21,751 nt of DNA from Collybiopsis luxurians FD-317 M1 (GCA_000827265.1 KN834780.1:363369-385119); one strand, 5' to 3'. Counted from the first letter of the stretch, positions 11,180 through 20,581 are shown. A program made the numbers and translations. Notes: generated from the letters alone by a model not told the origin.

Positions 11180-11208
11180 ACGCTGATCTACAAATATAAA
11201 GTACTAGA

Positions 11209-12188
11209 CTATATTACTTTTTTGGAGTCCACTCCTCTAGACAGTAATTCACCTTCGCAAGACATTAGCATATCACGCCGAAGCTTAGAGAGACAAAAGG
11301 TACTCGCCACATCCTCCTTCTTCACATCTGCTTTCACACGATAAATCGACTCACCACCAAAGTCGACGAGCTTTACAGAAACGACTTTGGTGCCCTGCAC
11401 CTGGACCAACACATTTCCTTGTAAATTGTTGTCGCTATAATAGCAGTATATGTGTCTTCGTCATCAATTGCGATCCAAGAATGATTTACTCACTCTCGAA
11501 AACAACGACTAGGAGAAACAGCCAAGTTTCCCACTTGATCACACATCAACCTAACGGTTTCCTTCTTCATCTCCAATTTTTCAGCGTCCGAGGCTTTGAT
11601 AAACGCTTCAGTCTCTTCTAAAGCCATTCCAGGTTGTTTTTTCATAATGATCACTGCTCGCTCCTTCCCGTCTTGTGATATCTTCATTTTTCCAGACCCG
11701 ACAAATTGATCGACCTCGGGATGCCGGAGAGCTTTGACTTCCCCCCAATAATCGGCGGTGTCTCTGACGACTTTGAGAATGAGGTCTTCGCCGCGATGAC
11801 CGTTATAATTTCCCGAGATGGAATAAATACCAAAGTTGTTCTTTCCCTTCTTGCTCAAGATGGGACCGGGCGTCAAACCGGTGATAGGAGTTTCTGGTAG
11901 TAGTAAGTATGAACGTAGAATGGTTCAACATAGTGTGAGAGTCAGGGAAACAAACGGCGAACTTACTGAACACCTGTTTTTCTTGAGTCGTAAGCCCGGT
12001 GTTGTATGGAGTTAGGACCCAGGGAGGCAGTTGCTAGTAGATCTGAATGAGGGCGTGCAAAAGAGGAAACGGACGGGACTGACTGGTATCAGAGACTTGA
12101 CGGGTGGAGCACACTGAACAGGAGAGACGATGAATAGCCCAAGGAATGTAATTATTTGGACCCAAAAAACGGATTTAAAGACGACCAT
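11209..12188 (-). CDS. Putative secreted compact kinase-like protein
   Basis: Four exons on the minus strand (12188-12084, 12033-11967, 11893-11494, 11434-11209) joined by introns of 50, 73 and 59 nt with GTCAGT, GTAAGT and GTGAGT donors and TAG, CAG and TAG acceptors; the joined frame encodes 265 aa. Residues 1-27 form a signal peptide (basic Lys5, hydrophobic core 7-21, cleavage near VQCA). The rest carries the landmarks of a kinase fold in order: beta3 lysine in LILKVV (Lys98), alphaC glutamate in GEVKAL (Glu109), hinge-like AVIIMKKQPGMAL (137-149), catalytic-loop-like RDDNNLQGNVLV (190-201, Asp191/192 and Asn198), and VKLVDFGG with the metal-binding Asp215. The C-lobe is very short: only 48 residues follow DFG, and no APE motif is seen. 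It might be an active small phosphotransferase or a pseudokinase effector. The exon model is inferred from splice signals and frame; the weakest point is the catalytic-loop spacing, one residue longer than usual. Confidence 0.75.
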
Positions 12189-12310
12189 TGTTGATTGCTT
12201 TAGATGGATAGTTTTCCGGGAAGTCTTCGAGACTTTTTCTCTGACCAGCAGAGATGGAAGGAAAAAGGAAGAAAAAATTTACCGTACAAGGCCAGTTGCG
12301 CTCGAGAGTA

Positions 12311-12330
12311 TATCGCATTGCGATGCGATA
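12311..12330. promoter_or_regulatory. Perfect 8-bp inverted repeat upstream of the kinase-like gene
   Basis: TATCGCAT, a 4-nt TGCG spacer, then ATGCGATA: a perfect dyad lying 123-142 bp upstream of the kinase-like gene start. Position and symmetry suit a dimeric regulator site, but no factor is assigned. Confidence 0.35.
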
Positions 12331-12922
12331 ACGCCTATTTTCGGACAAGGAACAGGAACAGGGTAAAGTGTAGTGCATGGATTGTTAGTCCGAGAGCGCG
12401 ATTTAAAGATTGAAGCATCGAAAGCGGGTAAAGAGAGAATACGGGCACAGGCCCAAGGATTAAAAACCTCACAATTTGTTATGCGCACGGCCAGCGGAAA
12501 AAGGCCGCAAGATTCGGCGGGTGTTTTGCCATCCCAGTCGAATTTTTTAATTCTAGCTAGCCTTCCATAATTGGCCATTCCCTCACTCGCTCTTGTTTCG
12601 TCTTGTCGTTGTCGGTCCGCACCGCGTCAGGCGTGACACTGAATCAAGACGCCGGTCACGTGATTGTACAGTGATCGTGTGACTTTCTAGTTTTAGCGGC
12701 ATCACCCTCCGTCCTCGAACCTGTCTTTCTCGTCTTCTAGAGTTCTGCGTCGCGTCGTTCCTTATTCCTGTTCTCATCATGAACCGCCCTCTGTATAGAC
12801 TCTGCGCTCTCTTACGTGTTAATACGTCTACGGAAGGAGGATGGCTCCTTTTTGAAGCAAGTGACGTCTGCTATTTGGAGCCAGTCAGACCCACCTCCGA
12901 ATACGGCTGCATATCTCATAAC

Positions 12923-12948
12923 TGACGTCAGTAATCTCCTTATATAAA
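12923..12948 (+). promoter_or_regulatory. CRE plus TATA box of the DUF3429 gene
   Basis: TGACGTCA, the palindromic ATF/CREB-type bZIP site, is followed 10 bp later by TATATAAA. The TATA box is 76 bp ahead of the 5'-UTR intron donor, so the start of transcription is expected near 12970-12980. Confidence 0.6.
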
Positions 12949-13023
12949 CGAGTATAAGAATAAAGGTTCTGAAAACGACGTACTCTACTTTACTGCCCGC
13001 CATTTGAACCATTAATAGTTACA

Positions 13024-13078
13024 GTAAGTTTTGTTCCTCAGCTGCTCATCGCTGTCGGAACTAATCTCTATGTATCAG
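13024..13078 (+). other. Probable 5'-UTR intron
   Basis: GTAAGT donor, ACTAAT branch-like sequence and TATCAG acceptor bound a 55-nt segment that ends two bases before the DUF3429 ATG. The size matches the other introns in the window. No coding frame needs it, so it would be a leader intron. Confidence 0.6.
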
Positions 13079-13080
13079 CA

Positions 13081-14244
13081 ATGATGCCCATCTTACGCCC
13101 TCTAACTCGCTTTCCTGCTGCCGCGGTTACGCGAGGCTCTTTGGTCCGAGCAAACCTCAGCACTTCGCTCGCTCGCCCAGCGGCGTTGCATACCCCAACC
13201 TCCATAGCTGGACTTTCGAACCTCGCGAATTCTCTCAATCACCCATCATCCCAACCCAAATCTCTTACCCGGTACCAGCCTCTTTCCCGTTCTATTCTCG
13301 TTCGGACCGTAGCTTCTTCCGTCTCTAACCGTCCTGCCTCGCAAACCTTTGATCACGCCGCCCTGAATATCAAGGAAGAAGCCGGAAACAGCGCTGCTGA
13401 TGTAGCTAAATCCATCGCAGGTGGTAATATTCCGGCCGCAGATAACTCGTTCAGTGGAATCACTTCCAGCCTAGTAGCTAGCGTACCGAAGCCTGTTTTG
13501 GTTTTCGGTTTACTTGGAACTGTGCCGTACGTTGGTGCGGGAGCGACGACAGTTTATCTTGCTAGTGTTGCCGGAGCCGCTGCCGCAGGACATCCTACTA
13601 CCATAGATCCAGGCGTGGCCCTAACTCTCCTTGACCAAGCGTTAAACGTCCAAGTCACTTACGGAGCTGTCATGCTTTCCTTCCTCGGTGCCCTTCACTG
13701 GGGTATGGAATTCGCCAAACCTCGTCCAACCCAAGCCGAAAGTATCCGTCGACTTATGCTCGGCGCTGCTCCGATCTTCTTTGCGTGGCCGACGTTGGCT
13801 CTGCAGCCGATGACTGCACTCGTAATTCAGTGGGTCGGGTTCACGGGTCTCTGGTGGGCTGATGCGACCGTGTGTGGGATGGGATGGACTCCGGCATGGT
13901 ACTCTCAATACCGATTCTACCTCTCCATTCTTGTCGGTACGTGTATCATCGGCTCCCTCGCTGGGACATCGTACTATGGTCCCGTCGCCGGGCACGGTTT
14001 CCTTTCCCATGATCTCGAATTGACGAGGGATATGAGGAAACAGTTGAAGGGTGAGAAGCAGGGTTTCGTTGATGGGCCCGTGCAGGCGTTGGAGGGAGAT
14101 CAGGCCGCCAATGCGTATGTTCAGTTGAAGAAGCGCGATTTGACCAAGGAGGCTGAGGAGAGAGTGGAGAAGCAGAAGCAAGCAGATGTGAAGCAGGATG
14201 TCGAGGCTGTTAAGAAGAGCCAAAGCGCCGCTAAGAATGCATGA
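13081..14244 (+). CDS. DUF3429 (TMEM69-like) mitochondrial inner-membrane protein
   Basis: A single-exon frame of 387 aa from an ATG directly after a likely leader intron. The first roughly 90 residues are rich in Arg, Ser and Ala with almost no acidic residues, a typical mitochondrial presequence. The core matches the DUF3429 family: PKPVLVFGLLGTVPYVGAGA (about 136-155), then TYGAVMLSFLGALHWGMEFA, LMLGAAPIFFAWPTLAL and WVGFTGLWWAD blocks, and a last segment YLSILVGTCIIGSLAGTSYYG. That gives four or five membrane helices between about residues 137 and 297. A charged Lys/Glu-rich, probably coiled-coil tail of about 60 residues follows. Family members (human TMEM69 and a fission-yeast inner-membrane homologue) have no firm biochemical role. 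The promoter has a CRE and TATA box. The family call is confident; localisation is inferred. Confidence 0.88.
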   Translation: MMPILRPLTRFPAAAVTRGSLVRANLSTSLARPAALHTPTSIAGLSNLANSLNHPSSQPKSLTRYQPLSRSILVRTVASSVSNRPASQTFDHAALNIKEEAGNSAADVAKSIAGGNIPAADNSFSGITSSLVASVPKPVLVFGLLGTVPYVGAGATTVYLASVAGAAAAGHPTTIDPGVALTLLDQALNVQVTYGAVMLSFLGALHWGMEFAKPRPTQAESIRRLMLGAAPIFFAWPTLALQPMTALVIQWVGFTGLWWADATVCGMGWTPAWYSQYRFYLSILVGTCIIGSLAGTSYYGPVAGHGFLSHDLELTRDMRKQLKGEKQGFVDGPVQALEGDQAANAYVQLKKRDLTKEAEERVEKQKQADVKQDVEAVKKSQSAAKNA

Positions 14245-15223
14245 TTGTGTTGTTTGCGACGAAGAAATTTTCTACGGACTCGTGATATGAAAAGTATTGA
14301 AGCATTTTTGTATTTGTACGTTTTGTAATTATCGCATTGTACAATATAGATCAGTATGTGAATAACAAGGTACTCTCCGCAGCCTAGATGATGGGGCGTG
14401 GGCCGATTTGAGACGACGAAATTTCCCCCTCCAAGTTGAACTTGCTACATATAGCCTGTTCTACTTAGTCCCTGATCTCCCCCATCCCCCCTTCGTCTGC
14501 TTCAAATCTTGTTCCAGTTCCCGCTCCTGCTTCATATGCCTTTACATATCTTGTTTGATCATTTGCTCAGCATCCTCCTTTTTGATCTTCTCTCTCTCGC
14601 CTAGCCTTTCGACTACTCGGTTCTCTCATCCGCTAGACATTTCAGTTTGTGCTGTATATTAGCCATTTCCCACTCTAACTGTAATCTTGTCGTTAGTTTC
14701 ACAACCCAGTTCATATCAGTTTCATTCTTAATGTTTTCCTGCGTCATTGGCCATCACATCTCACATCTGGCTGTGGAGGTACTTTCCACTTTTGCAATGC
14801 CTTCTTGGCTTGACTAGGGGATTTATCACATTAGGAACAGTCTGATTGGTTGACTTGGCCAATTAAGAGCACAATTGAATAAATTTACGAGTCCGGAATG
14901 AAATGAAGGAGTCGTCTTGCGGCGGACTTGTCCATTTTCCCACGGTTCCCATGTTCTCTTTATTTCGACGTTTTTTCCCTATCTATGGACATGTCACTTT
15001 TATTGTGTTTTTACATGTGGGTGACCTTCTTGACCACCATGGCACCCCTCTAGGAGCTCACTACCTCCTATTACAACAAATTTGTACACCCATCATCATT
15101 TTCAAATTGAACATTGGCATTTTGAAACATTCCCGACATTCAAAATCAAGTTCAATCCAGATACTATGGCCCATACTATCACTCTGAATAAATACAAGTC
15201 TTATTTTCACAGCAATGTCTATG
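14245..15223. other. Gene-free stretch at the edge of the repeat-rich region
   Basis: It holds the 3' flank of the DUF3429 gene, a strongly pyrimidine-rich segment (about 14420-14650), and one copy of a diverged dispersed repeat at 14802-14885 whose partner is at 19434-19517. Open frames here are low-complexity or lack recognisable features. Confidence 0.5.
14802..14885 (+). repeat. Dispersed repeat A, copy 1
   Basis: About 85% identical by eye to 19434-19517 in the same orientation. Shared cores are CTAGGGGATTTAT, ACATTAGGAACAGTC and GCCAATTAAGAGC. Confidence 0.8.
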
Positions 15224-15286
15224 GGTGTCCTTATTGGACAAAAATAAAATAACATGTAACATCTAGGTAACCCTTGTTTTGGGATT

Positions 15287-15408
15287 GTGATCATGATTGA
15301 TTACATGTTTTTGATCCATGATCACAATCACTTCTTGTCGTGAGACCGTGATCACAGTTGATTCCTTGTTCTGCCATCATGATCACAGATACACCCTTGT
15401 TCTTGTAA
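15287..15408. repeat. Tandem pair of about 61-bp units with GTGATCA motifs
   Basis: Two diverged units start at 15287 and 15348, each beginning GTGATCA, followed by GATT-C-TGTT and an ATGATCACA about 30 bp on. They sit just inside the left TIR and look like subterminal binding-site arrays. Confidence 0.55.
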
Positions 15409-15546
15409 CAGGTTCATATTTTTTCTAATGGAAATTGGAATGTTGAAACAAGTACAAGGAATCCCAGTCATGATTGTGATCCTGGTGTCAATTTGTTGCT
15501 TTTGTTTACACTACCCTGGTTCTTGTTTATTGCATTTTGGTTGTTG

Positions 15547-15692
15547 TTCACCAAACTACTGTTATTGTGCACCCCACTTTGTTTGAAAACCAAGTAGTGC
15601 CGTTAAGCAGCAAAGCCAGTTCACCAAACCATTGTTATTGTGCAACCCATTTTGTTTGATAACCAAGTAGCACCGGTAAGCAGTAAAACCAC
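15547..15692. repeat. Tandem duplication, 73-bp period
   Basis: Two adjacent 73-bp units (15547-15619 and 15620-15692) share TTCACCAAAC, TTATTGTGCA, TTTGTTTGA and ACCAAGTAG blocks, with about 85% identity by eye. They lie within the TIR element. Confidence 0.8.
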
Positions 15693-15963
15693 TACCTTTA
15701 AATGTCTCCATTCAGTTAGTTGTATAACAGACCCAAAGGCTGAATATAATGGCTTCATGAATTCTCCGACAAATGAGCTACTGTATGTTCATCTTTTCTT
15801 TTCTTCTCAGTTTCTGTTTACTTGTTCCCTTCCAGTTCCATTTCTGGCCTTAATTGCATTACTGTGACTTTCTGTTTTGGCTGGCAAATACCATGTTTAG
15901 TATCACTAAGAACAAATTTCTAATTGACCTGGTTAGCACTTGAATTCATAATTATGGTCATCA

Positions 15964-16083
15964 AATTTTGGGTAATACTAACTCTGCCAAAGTTGCATAG
16001 TGAAAATACTCTACTTGATTCGGCGGGCCTGGGTGAGATGACACTTTCCTTCTGCTTAGTCAGCAGCAGATATCTCTCCCTGT
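15964..16083. repeat. Internal repeat, copy 1
   Basis: Diverged direct copy of 16440-16588 inside the TIR element. Shared blocks include TCTGCC-AAGTTGCAT-GTGAA, GATGAGATGAC and AGTCAGCAGCAGATATCTC. Confidence 0.7.
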
Positions 16084-16439
16084 CATGTTATCCCAGGTGA
16101 TTGGATATTAGTTTTGCAGTGGCAAATTGGTTTTTAGCAATCACTAGGGTTCATAGAAATTTTCTTTATTTACCTCCATCTTCATTAATCTGCTTCTACC
16201 CCCAGCCTCTGTCCAAAATGCCAACACAGAGTATGAAGTGGATCAGGCTGTGCTTTGCAGACTTCTAGACCCAGGAACAAAACAGCCAGAAACTGTCCCA
16301 GATGTAAAAAATGCATAGCAGAGATAACAAGAAGACAGAGAAATTGAAAAATTGATGAGTTATTAAAAATTCAAATACTTTGCCTGCCTGTAATACATGT
16401 GACCATTTTGGATTAATTAATATAGATCACTCGTGATTG

Positions 16440-16588
16440 AATTTTGAGTAACTCTAATTCTGCCCAAGTTGCATGGTGAATACTTCAGCTCATTACTATC
16501 TTGGCTAGATAATCAAGCCCAGATGAGATGACTTGCGAGAAACTCAAGCTCAGCCACTGCTGAGTCAGCAGCAGATATCTCACCCTAT
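16440..16588. repeat. Internal repeat, copy 2
   Basis: Partner of 15964-16083. This copy carries extra sequence between the shared blocks, so one copy has lost or gained about 30 bp. Confidence 0.7.
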
Positions 16589-16598
16589 ATTGATCACT

Positions 16599-16690
16599 CA
16601 TTACAATTACCAGGGTGGCAGAACCATAAACAAGCATTACAATTACCAAGGTGGCAAAACCATGAACAAGCATTACAAGGGCACAGTAAC
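16599..16690. repeat. Tandem 36-bp repeat, about 2.5 copies
   Basis: Units begin with CATTACAA at 16599, 16635 and 16671. The first two complete units differ at a few positions (CAGGGTGGCAGAACC against CAAGGTGGCAAAACC); the third is cut short. The unit is a multiple of three, but no gene is supported here. Confidence 0.8.
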
Positions 16691-16860
16691 AAAGAATTTC
16701 AATCATGATCATGATCACAGTTACATTTCAGGTTGTGTGATTGAGCCTATCATGTTTTTGTATCGGCTGATTTGGACAATGATTGGATCATGATCATGAT
16801 ACAAAAACAACCATCTGGGCTATAACAAACAAGGGACATTTATTGTCCAATAAGGACACC

Positions 16861-17207
16861 AAAAAATGTCAATGGATAAACTCGACGGTTCATAATCTTT
16901 GCAAGTTGATTCTCATGCTGGAGCTGATTGGTTTTTAATCTTTTTTTGCATGGATTTTCACATTTATTGATCTTCTCAGTACCATTGTGAGTTGTTTGCC
17001 ATTTTTCAGTAACTTTTCTTCAGTTACTGACTGGGGTCAGTAGATCTTACCTGCAACTGTTGTTTACATATATTCCTTTCTCGCTCCTCAGCTGTGTTCA
17101 GTAATACTGGGTCATATAGCTTGTCTACTCATTATTGTGGTGTCTATCAGCAAGTTGCTGTTCCCCCGGTTGCAGCTGAGTACAATCTTCAAGCATTGAT
17201 CCTCATC
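16861..17207. other. Gene-free AT-rich stretch
   Basis: Right flank of the TIR element, including the imperfect flank repeat at 16865-16875. I see nothing else in it. Confidence 0.4.
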
Positions 17208-17682
17208 TTAAAGCAAGAAATTGTACAGGTCAGATGGATGATTGTCTATCCAATTTTGTGTGTCTAGACATGGGCCTGCAGGTAAGGTTTTACAAATATC
17301 TTTGTTGCCAGATATGGGCCAATCTACAGCTTCTCCCTGCCCATGTACTCCTTCTGGCATATGGACAAATTCAGTTGGGGTAACATATGTCTCTTTATCG
17401 GCGAAGGGGATAGAAGGGAAGGGAAGCAAGTAAGTTTTAGGACTGCATTGACAAATATCATTTTTAATTCCCCCCTTTTGCTGTTGTGCATTTCTTACAA
17501 CAACTGCCGACGGCATTACTAACTCCTTCGCATACAGCTCTGATATTTACTCCACTTTTTGCTGCTAAACTCCCCTTGCTATTTTTACCTCCTGCCTTGG
17601 TCTTTTGACCAAAATTGATGCAATAACCTTCAAAGTTTGTGGTACAGTCAACCACATTACATTGTGAGAGACTGGTGGACAT
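17208..17682 (-). pseudogene. Possible cysteine-rich gene broken by a frameshift (unknown)
   Basis: An ATG-initiated frame (17682-17464) and a second, overlapping frame in another phase (17516-17208) read like two halves of one protein. The first has nine cysteines, including a CCKKC cluster near its end. The second continues with a CxC pair and later DICKTLPAGPCLD. The switch coincides with a run of six G preceded by four A at about 17467-17476; one extra base there would explain the break. An in-frame TAA lies directly before the ATG. No signal peptide or known domain is seen. It may also be two chance frames in AT-rich DNA, or a sequencing error in the G run. Confidence 0.28.
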
Positions 17683-18785
17683 TTACATAGATTCCTTGAC
17701 TCTTCTCAAGTTAGAGCTTTCTTGATATCAGTGATCTTCGCTCCTAGCAACAAATTTTTTTTTCTGGTCAGTATGCTATAGGCAATTAGTGATTAACTCA
17801 TGTCCTCTGCAATACTGTGTATCAAATATCAGAGGCACCTCTCTTATAATTATTGTCACCTGTATTTTTCCTCAACTCAAAACTGTCTCTTTTTATTTTG
17901 TGGTTGAGAATGGATCCTTTAACTTGGGATGGGTTGTCACATCTTCTCCCCTCTCATACAATAGATAAATAAATAGATGGATAGATACACGGCTCTGCCG
18001 ACATAGGAACAGCTGGACCGCTGTGCAGACCTCAGCAAGCTCAACAACTTCCATATGCATGCTGGAGGGGAAGGTAGACTGACCCCCAAGGCAGCAGTTG
18101 AGTATTAAGTACATAAGTTAGTAAAATAAGTAAATGAGTAAATTGAGCAAAACTAGACCAACATATTTATAACATAATGTGTGGCTCCTCCTCCATATAC
18201 AGAGCAATCCAATCCTCCTCTGTCAAGTACAATGTTATGAGCAGACTCAGGTATTTTCTTGTTGTCACTGGGAATATTAGTCATGAGCCTGGGTATGAGG
18301 TTGTGGGATTGAATAGGAGAGTCCAGACAATTATGACTCTGTCAATTGTTATCATCAGTCATTGAGCTCAAGTGTCTGTTCATGTCTTGTGAGGGTTTGA
18401 TTTTGACTCTGGCCTATTTCCTTCTACACCAGGAAAAATGCCCTATAGCCTAGGCACACATGAGCTGTCCTCAGGCCATTTAAGGCTTCTCAGGAGTCCT
18501 GGGCTACATAGGCTGCCTAGGGTGCCAGAGGACACCCCCCTAAACCTGTGGAGACTGAGGATCCCTGAGGCTGCCCTGAAGATTGTCACCTATTTGTACT
18601 TCTTATGGTGAGGATAAAACATGGCATTTATATGAGCACTCACATTGGTTATTGGTTGTTGATGCACAACATGAACATAGTCACCCATTGATTCCAAACA
18701 AACAAGTAATGGCTGTTGGTCACTGTACAAGCACCTGGACTTGTACCTGCCACATGCACAATGCTATGGCCCATCCCACAAGTCT

Positions 18786-18882
18786 TTGAAATCTGTGATA
18801 TAATCAACCTGGACATTTGATGAACCTAATTGAGTATTTCTTCCTGAGATTTTATTCCAAAGATTACATCCACTGCCCTGTG
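18786..18882 (+). repeat. Dispersed repeat B, copy 1
   Basis: Shares TATAATCA-CCT-GA, AGTATTTCTT, TGAGATTT and TTACATC-ACTGC blocks with 19525-19625, same orientation. GC-rich sequence follows it directly. Confidence 0.7.
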
Positions 18883-19309
18883 CTGCCATGGAGGTGCTTT
18901 CTACTACTAGTCCCAGGGCCCTGGCCCTGATAAGGGCTCAAGAGGGCTCACATGCTGACTCAGAATTTTCAGAGGCCCCCAGCCAGGTTCTCAACTGGGG
19001 TTTACATATTGTGTCAATCCCCTTGTAAACATGCAACAAGTCATTGAGCTGTATAGTAAATAACTCATGCTGCCTCAACTAATGCCCAGTGAGGATTACC
19101 ATTCACAAAGAAATGAATATTGATGGCAGAATCCAGTACCATCATTCTGACTTATCATTTGCAGAAATGGTGCTGAGCCCCTTCCTTCTTGAAAGAAGCT
19201 GTTGCACAGGCAAAGGAGAGGGTATAAAATTGTAACAAGGGTGAAAGTAACATTGTATGAAAATATTTTCTTATTCAGTGCAGTTTTATATTGAGATTTC
19301 AAGCTGTGG

Positions 19310-19412
19310 CTTGAGCCCGAGCCGGCCCCCAGCCATCAGCTGGGGTCCGGCCTGAGTTTTGGATGAGCCCTGGCCAGGGCTTCTTGGGTAGGCCCCGGCC
19401 GGCACATCACTA
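19310..19412. repeat. GC-rich block with a hAT-like end
   Basis: A strongly GC-rich island in AT-rich DNA, with GGCC and CCGGCC repeats and an inverted CCCCAGC/GCTGGGG pair. On the minus strand its right edge reads TAGTGATGTGC, similar to ends of hAT elements. A matching left end was not found, so the assignment is weak. Confidence 0.35.
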
Positions 19413-19433
19413 CTTTCAACTTGCTTGAAAGCA

Positions 19434-19517
19434 TTCTTGAATTGGCTAGGGGATTTATTACATTAGGAACAGTCAGATTGGGTGACTTTGCCAATTAAGA
19501 GCTTGATTCAGTAAATT
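19434..19517 (+). repeat. Dispersed repeat A, copy 2
   Basis: Partner of 14802-14885. It is followed directly by a copy of repeat B, suggesting that A and B are parts of one older, longer element. Confidence 0.8.
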
Positions 19518-19524
19518 CTTTGAG

Positions 19525-19625
19525 ATCTTTCCAAATGTGACATAATCAGCCTAGATATTAGACCAACCCAGTTAAGTATTTCTTGTTGAGATTTAATACC
19601 CAAAGTTACATCTACTGCTCCTGTG
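19525..19625 (+). repeat. Dispersed repeat B, copy 2
   Basis: Partner of 18786-18882, lying next to repeat A copy 2. Confidence 0.7.
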
Positions 19626-20581
19626 CACACTTGGATAGTATGCCTTCCCAAACTTGACACCCATAATGAGTGAAAAAGCTTTTGAAAGCATATGTGAAGT
19701 ATGTCAAATCTACTACTATACACTTGAATCAAGTGTTAGATTTTAGGTTGTGTGTATGTAAGAGATAAAAGTAGTTTATTGCACTTGTCAGGGCTTTGGG
19801 TGTTTGCCTAGCAAATGCATGCCCTATTGCCTCTTTGTACATGGCTTATATACTATACTGTAAGTAATCTAGAGTGTTCTACAATAATCTGTAAGTGTCT
19901 TAGTAAGAATGTTATACCTGTTTGTTCTCGAAGTTTCTCGCCCAATCTCCAGCTGACGAGTTGCTTCACCAAAAATCTCAACATCAAGCAAAGAACTACA
20001 AGTGCATGGGCAGTAATGAAATGTTGAATTTTTGTGGTTATGAAATCTGTGTATGAGATATCTTATATTATTGTTGATAACTCAAACTGAATCTGTGTTA
20101 CAATCTGATCAATCTGCAGTCCAATTGGATTGGAGTATTGGAATATTGGACCAATGGTAGATTTATCTTTCTCTCCGATATTGTTTTTCTATATCTCCTT
20201 TCATTTCTTTTGTCATTTCTTTATTTTTTCTATTTATATCATGATACTAATTGTTACAGTCCAATGGTTCTGATTACATTAAGCCTATTGAAATTATTGG
20301 ACCTTCTACTATTATTAATATTTCTCATATTTTTGTTCTTTTAATCACCTTTGGTGTTTTTATGTTATACACTGCAAATTTTAAAAAGTTTTGCTGCTTG
20401 AGGTAAACTTATGAAAAATAGATGCAAATAAATTTCTATAAAAGGAAATTTCCCATGCTTTTTATTGTAAGTTTTCCATAAGTTTTCCATTTTAGGTGGC
20501 AATTTATGAGAATTTGCATGCAGTGATAACTTCCTTTTTCCTTTTTGTTCTTTGACTTATATTAGTGTGAATATTTTGAAT

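Larger units (their letters stand above)
12189..13080. promoter_or_regulatory. Divergent promoter of the kinase-like and DUF3429 genes
   Basis: The 892-bp region between two divergent starts. On the side of the DUF3429 gene it holds an E-box in GTCACGTGAT (12655-12664), a CRE-like TGACGTC (12862-12868), a perfect CRE TGACGTCA (12923-12930) and TATATAAA (12941-12948), in a sensible order for plus-strand transcription. A pyrimidine-rich tract precedes the kinase-like gene start on the minus strand. A probable 5'-UTR intron of the DUF3429 gene occupies 13024-13078. Confidence 0.55.
15224..16860. mobile_element. Non-autonomous DNA transposon-like element with 18-bp TIRs
   Basis: GGTGTCCTTATTGGACAA at 15224-15241 is present as a perfect reverse complement at 16843-16860. 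Each terminal repeat is also a small hairpin (TGTCC, 5-nt loop, GGACA). About 60 bp inside both ends lie subterminal ATCATGATC/GTGATCA motifs: 15287-15390 on the left, 16700-16801 on the right. Near-copies of a 10-bp flank (AATGTCTATG at 15214 and AATGTCAATG at 16865, the latter 4 bp from the end) may be a decayed target-site duplication. No transposase is encoded, so it would depend on a related element. The superfamily cannot be assigned. Confidence 0.6.

Noticed and set aside
13642..14223. 193-aa minus frame opposite the DUF3429 gene
   Set aside because: It is the complement of a well-supported coding sequence and has no domain of its own.
14408..14662. 84-aa Ser/Cys/Phe-rich plus frame
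   Set aside because: It arises from a pyrimidine-rich tract and is low complexity.
16533..16793. 86-aa frame with a 12-residue repeat
   Set aside because: The peptide repeat only reflects the 36-bp DNA repeat inside the transposon-like element.
17242..17433. Plus-strand frame with a GCAG/GTAAGG donor-like site
   Set aside because: It lies opposite the cysteine-rich minus frame and shows no recognisable protein features.
17467..17476. Programmed ribosomal frameshifting at the A4G6 run
   Set aside because: A +1 shift would be needed, while the tract does not form a canonical slippery site in frame; a simple one-base insertion is a better explanation.
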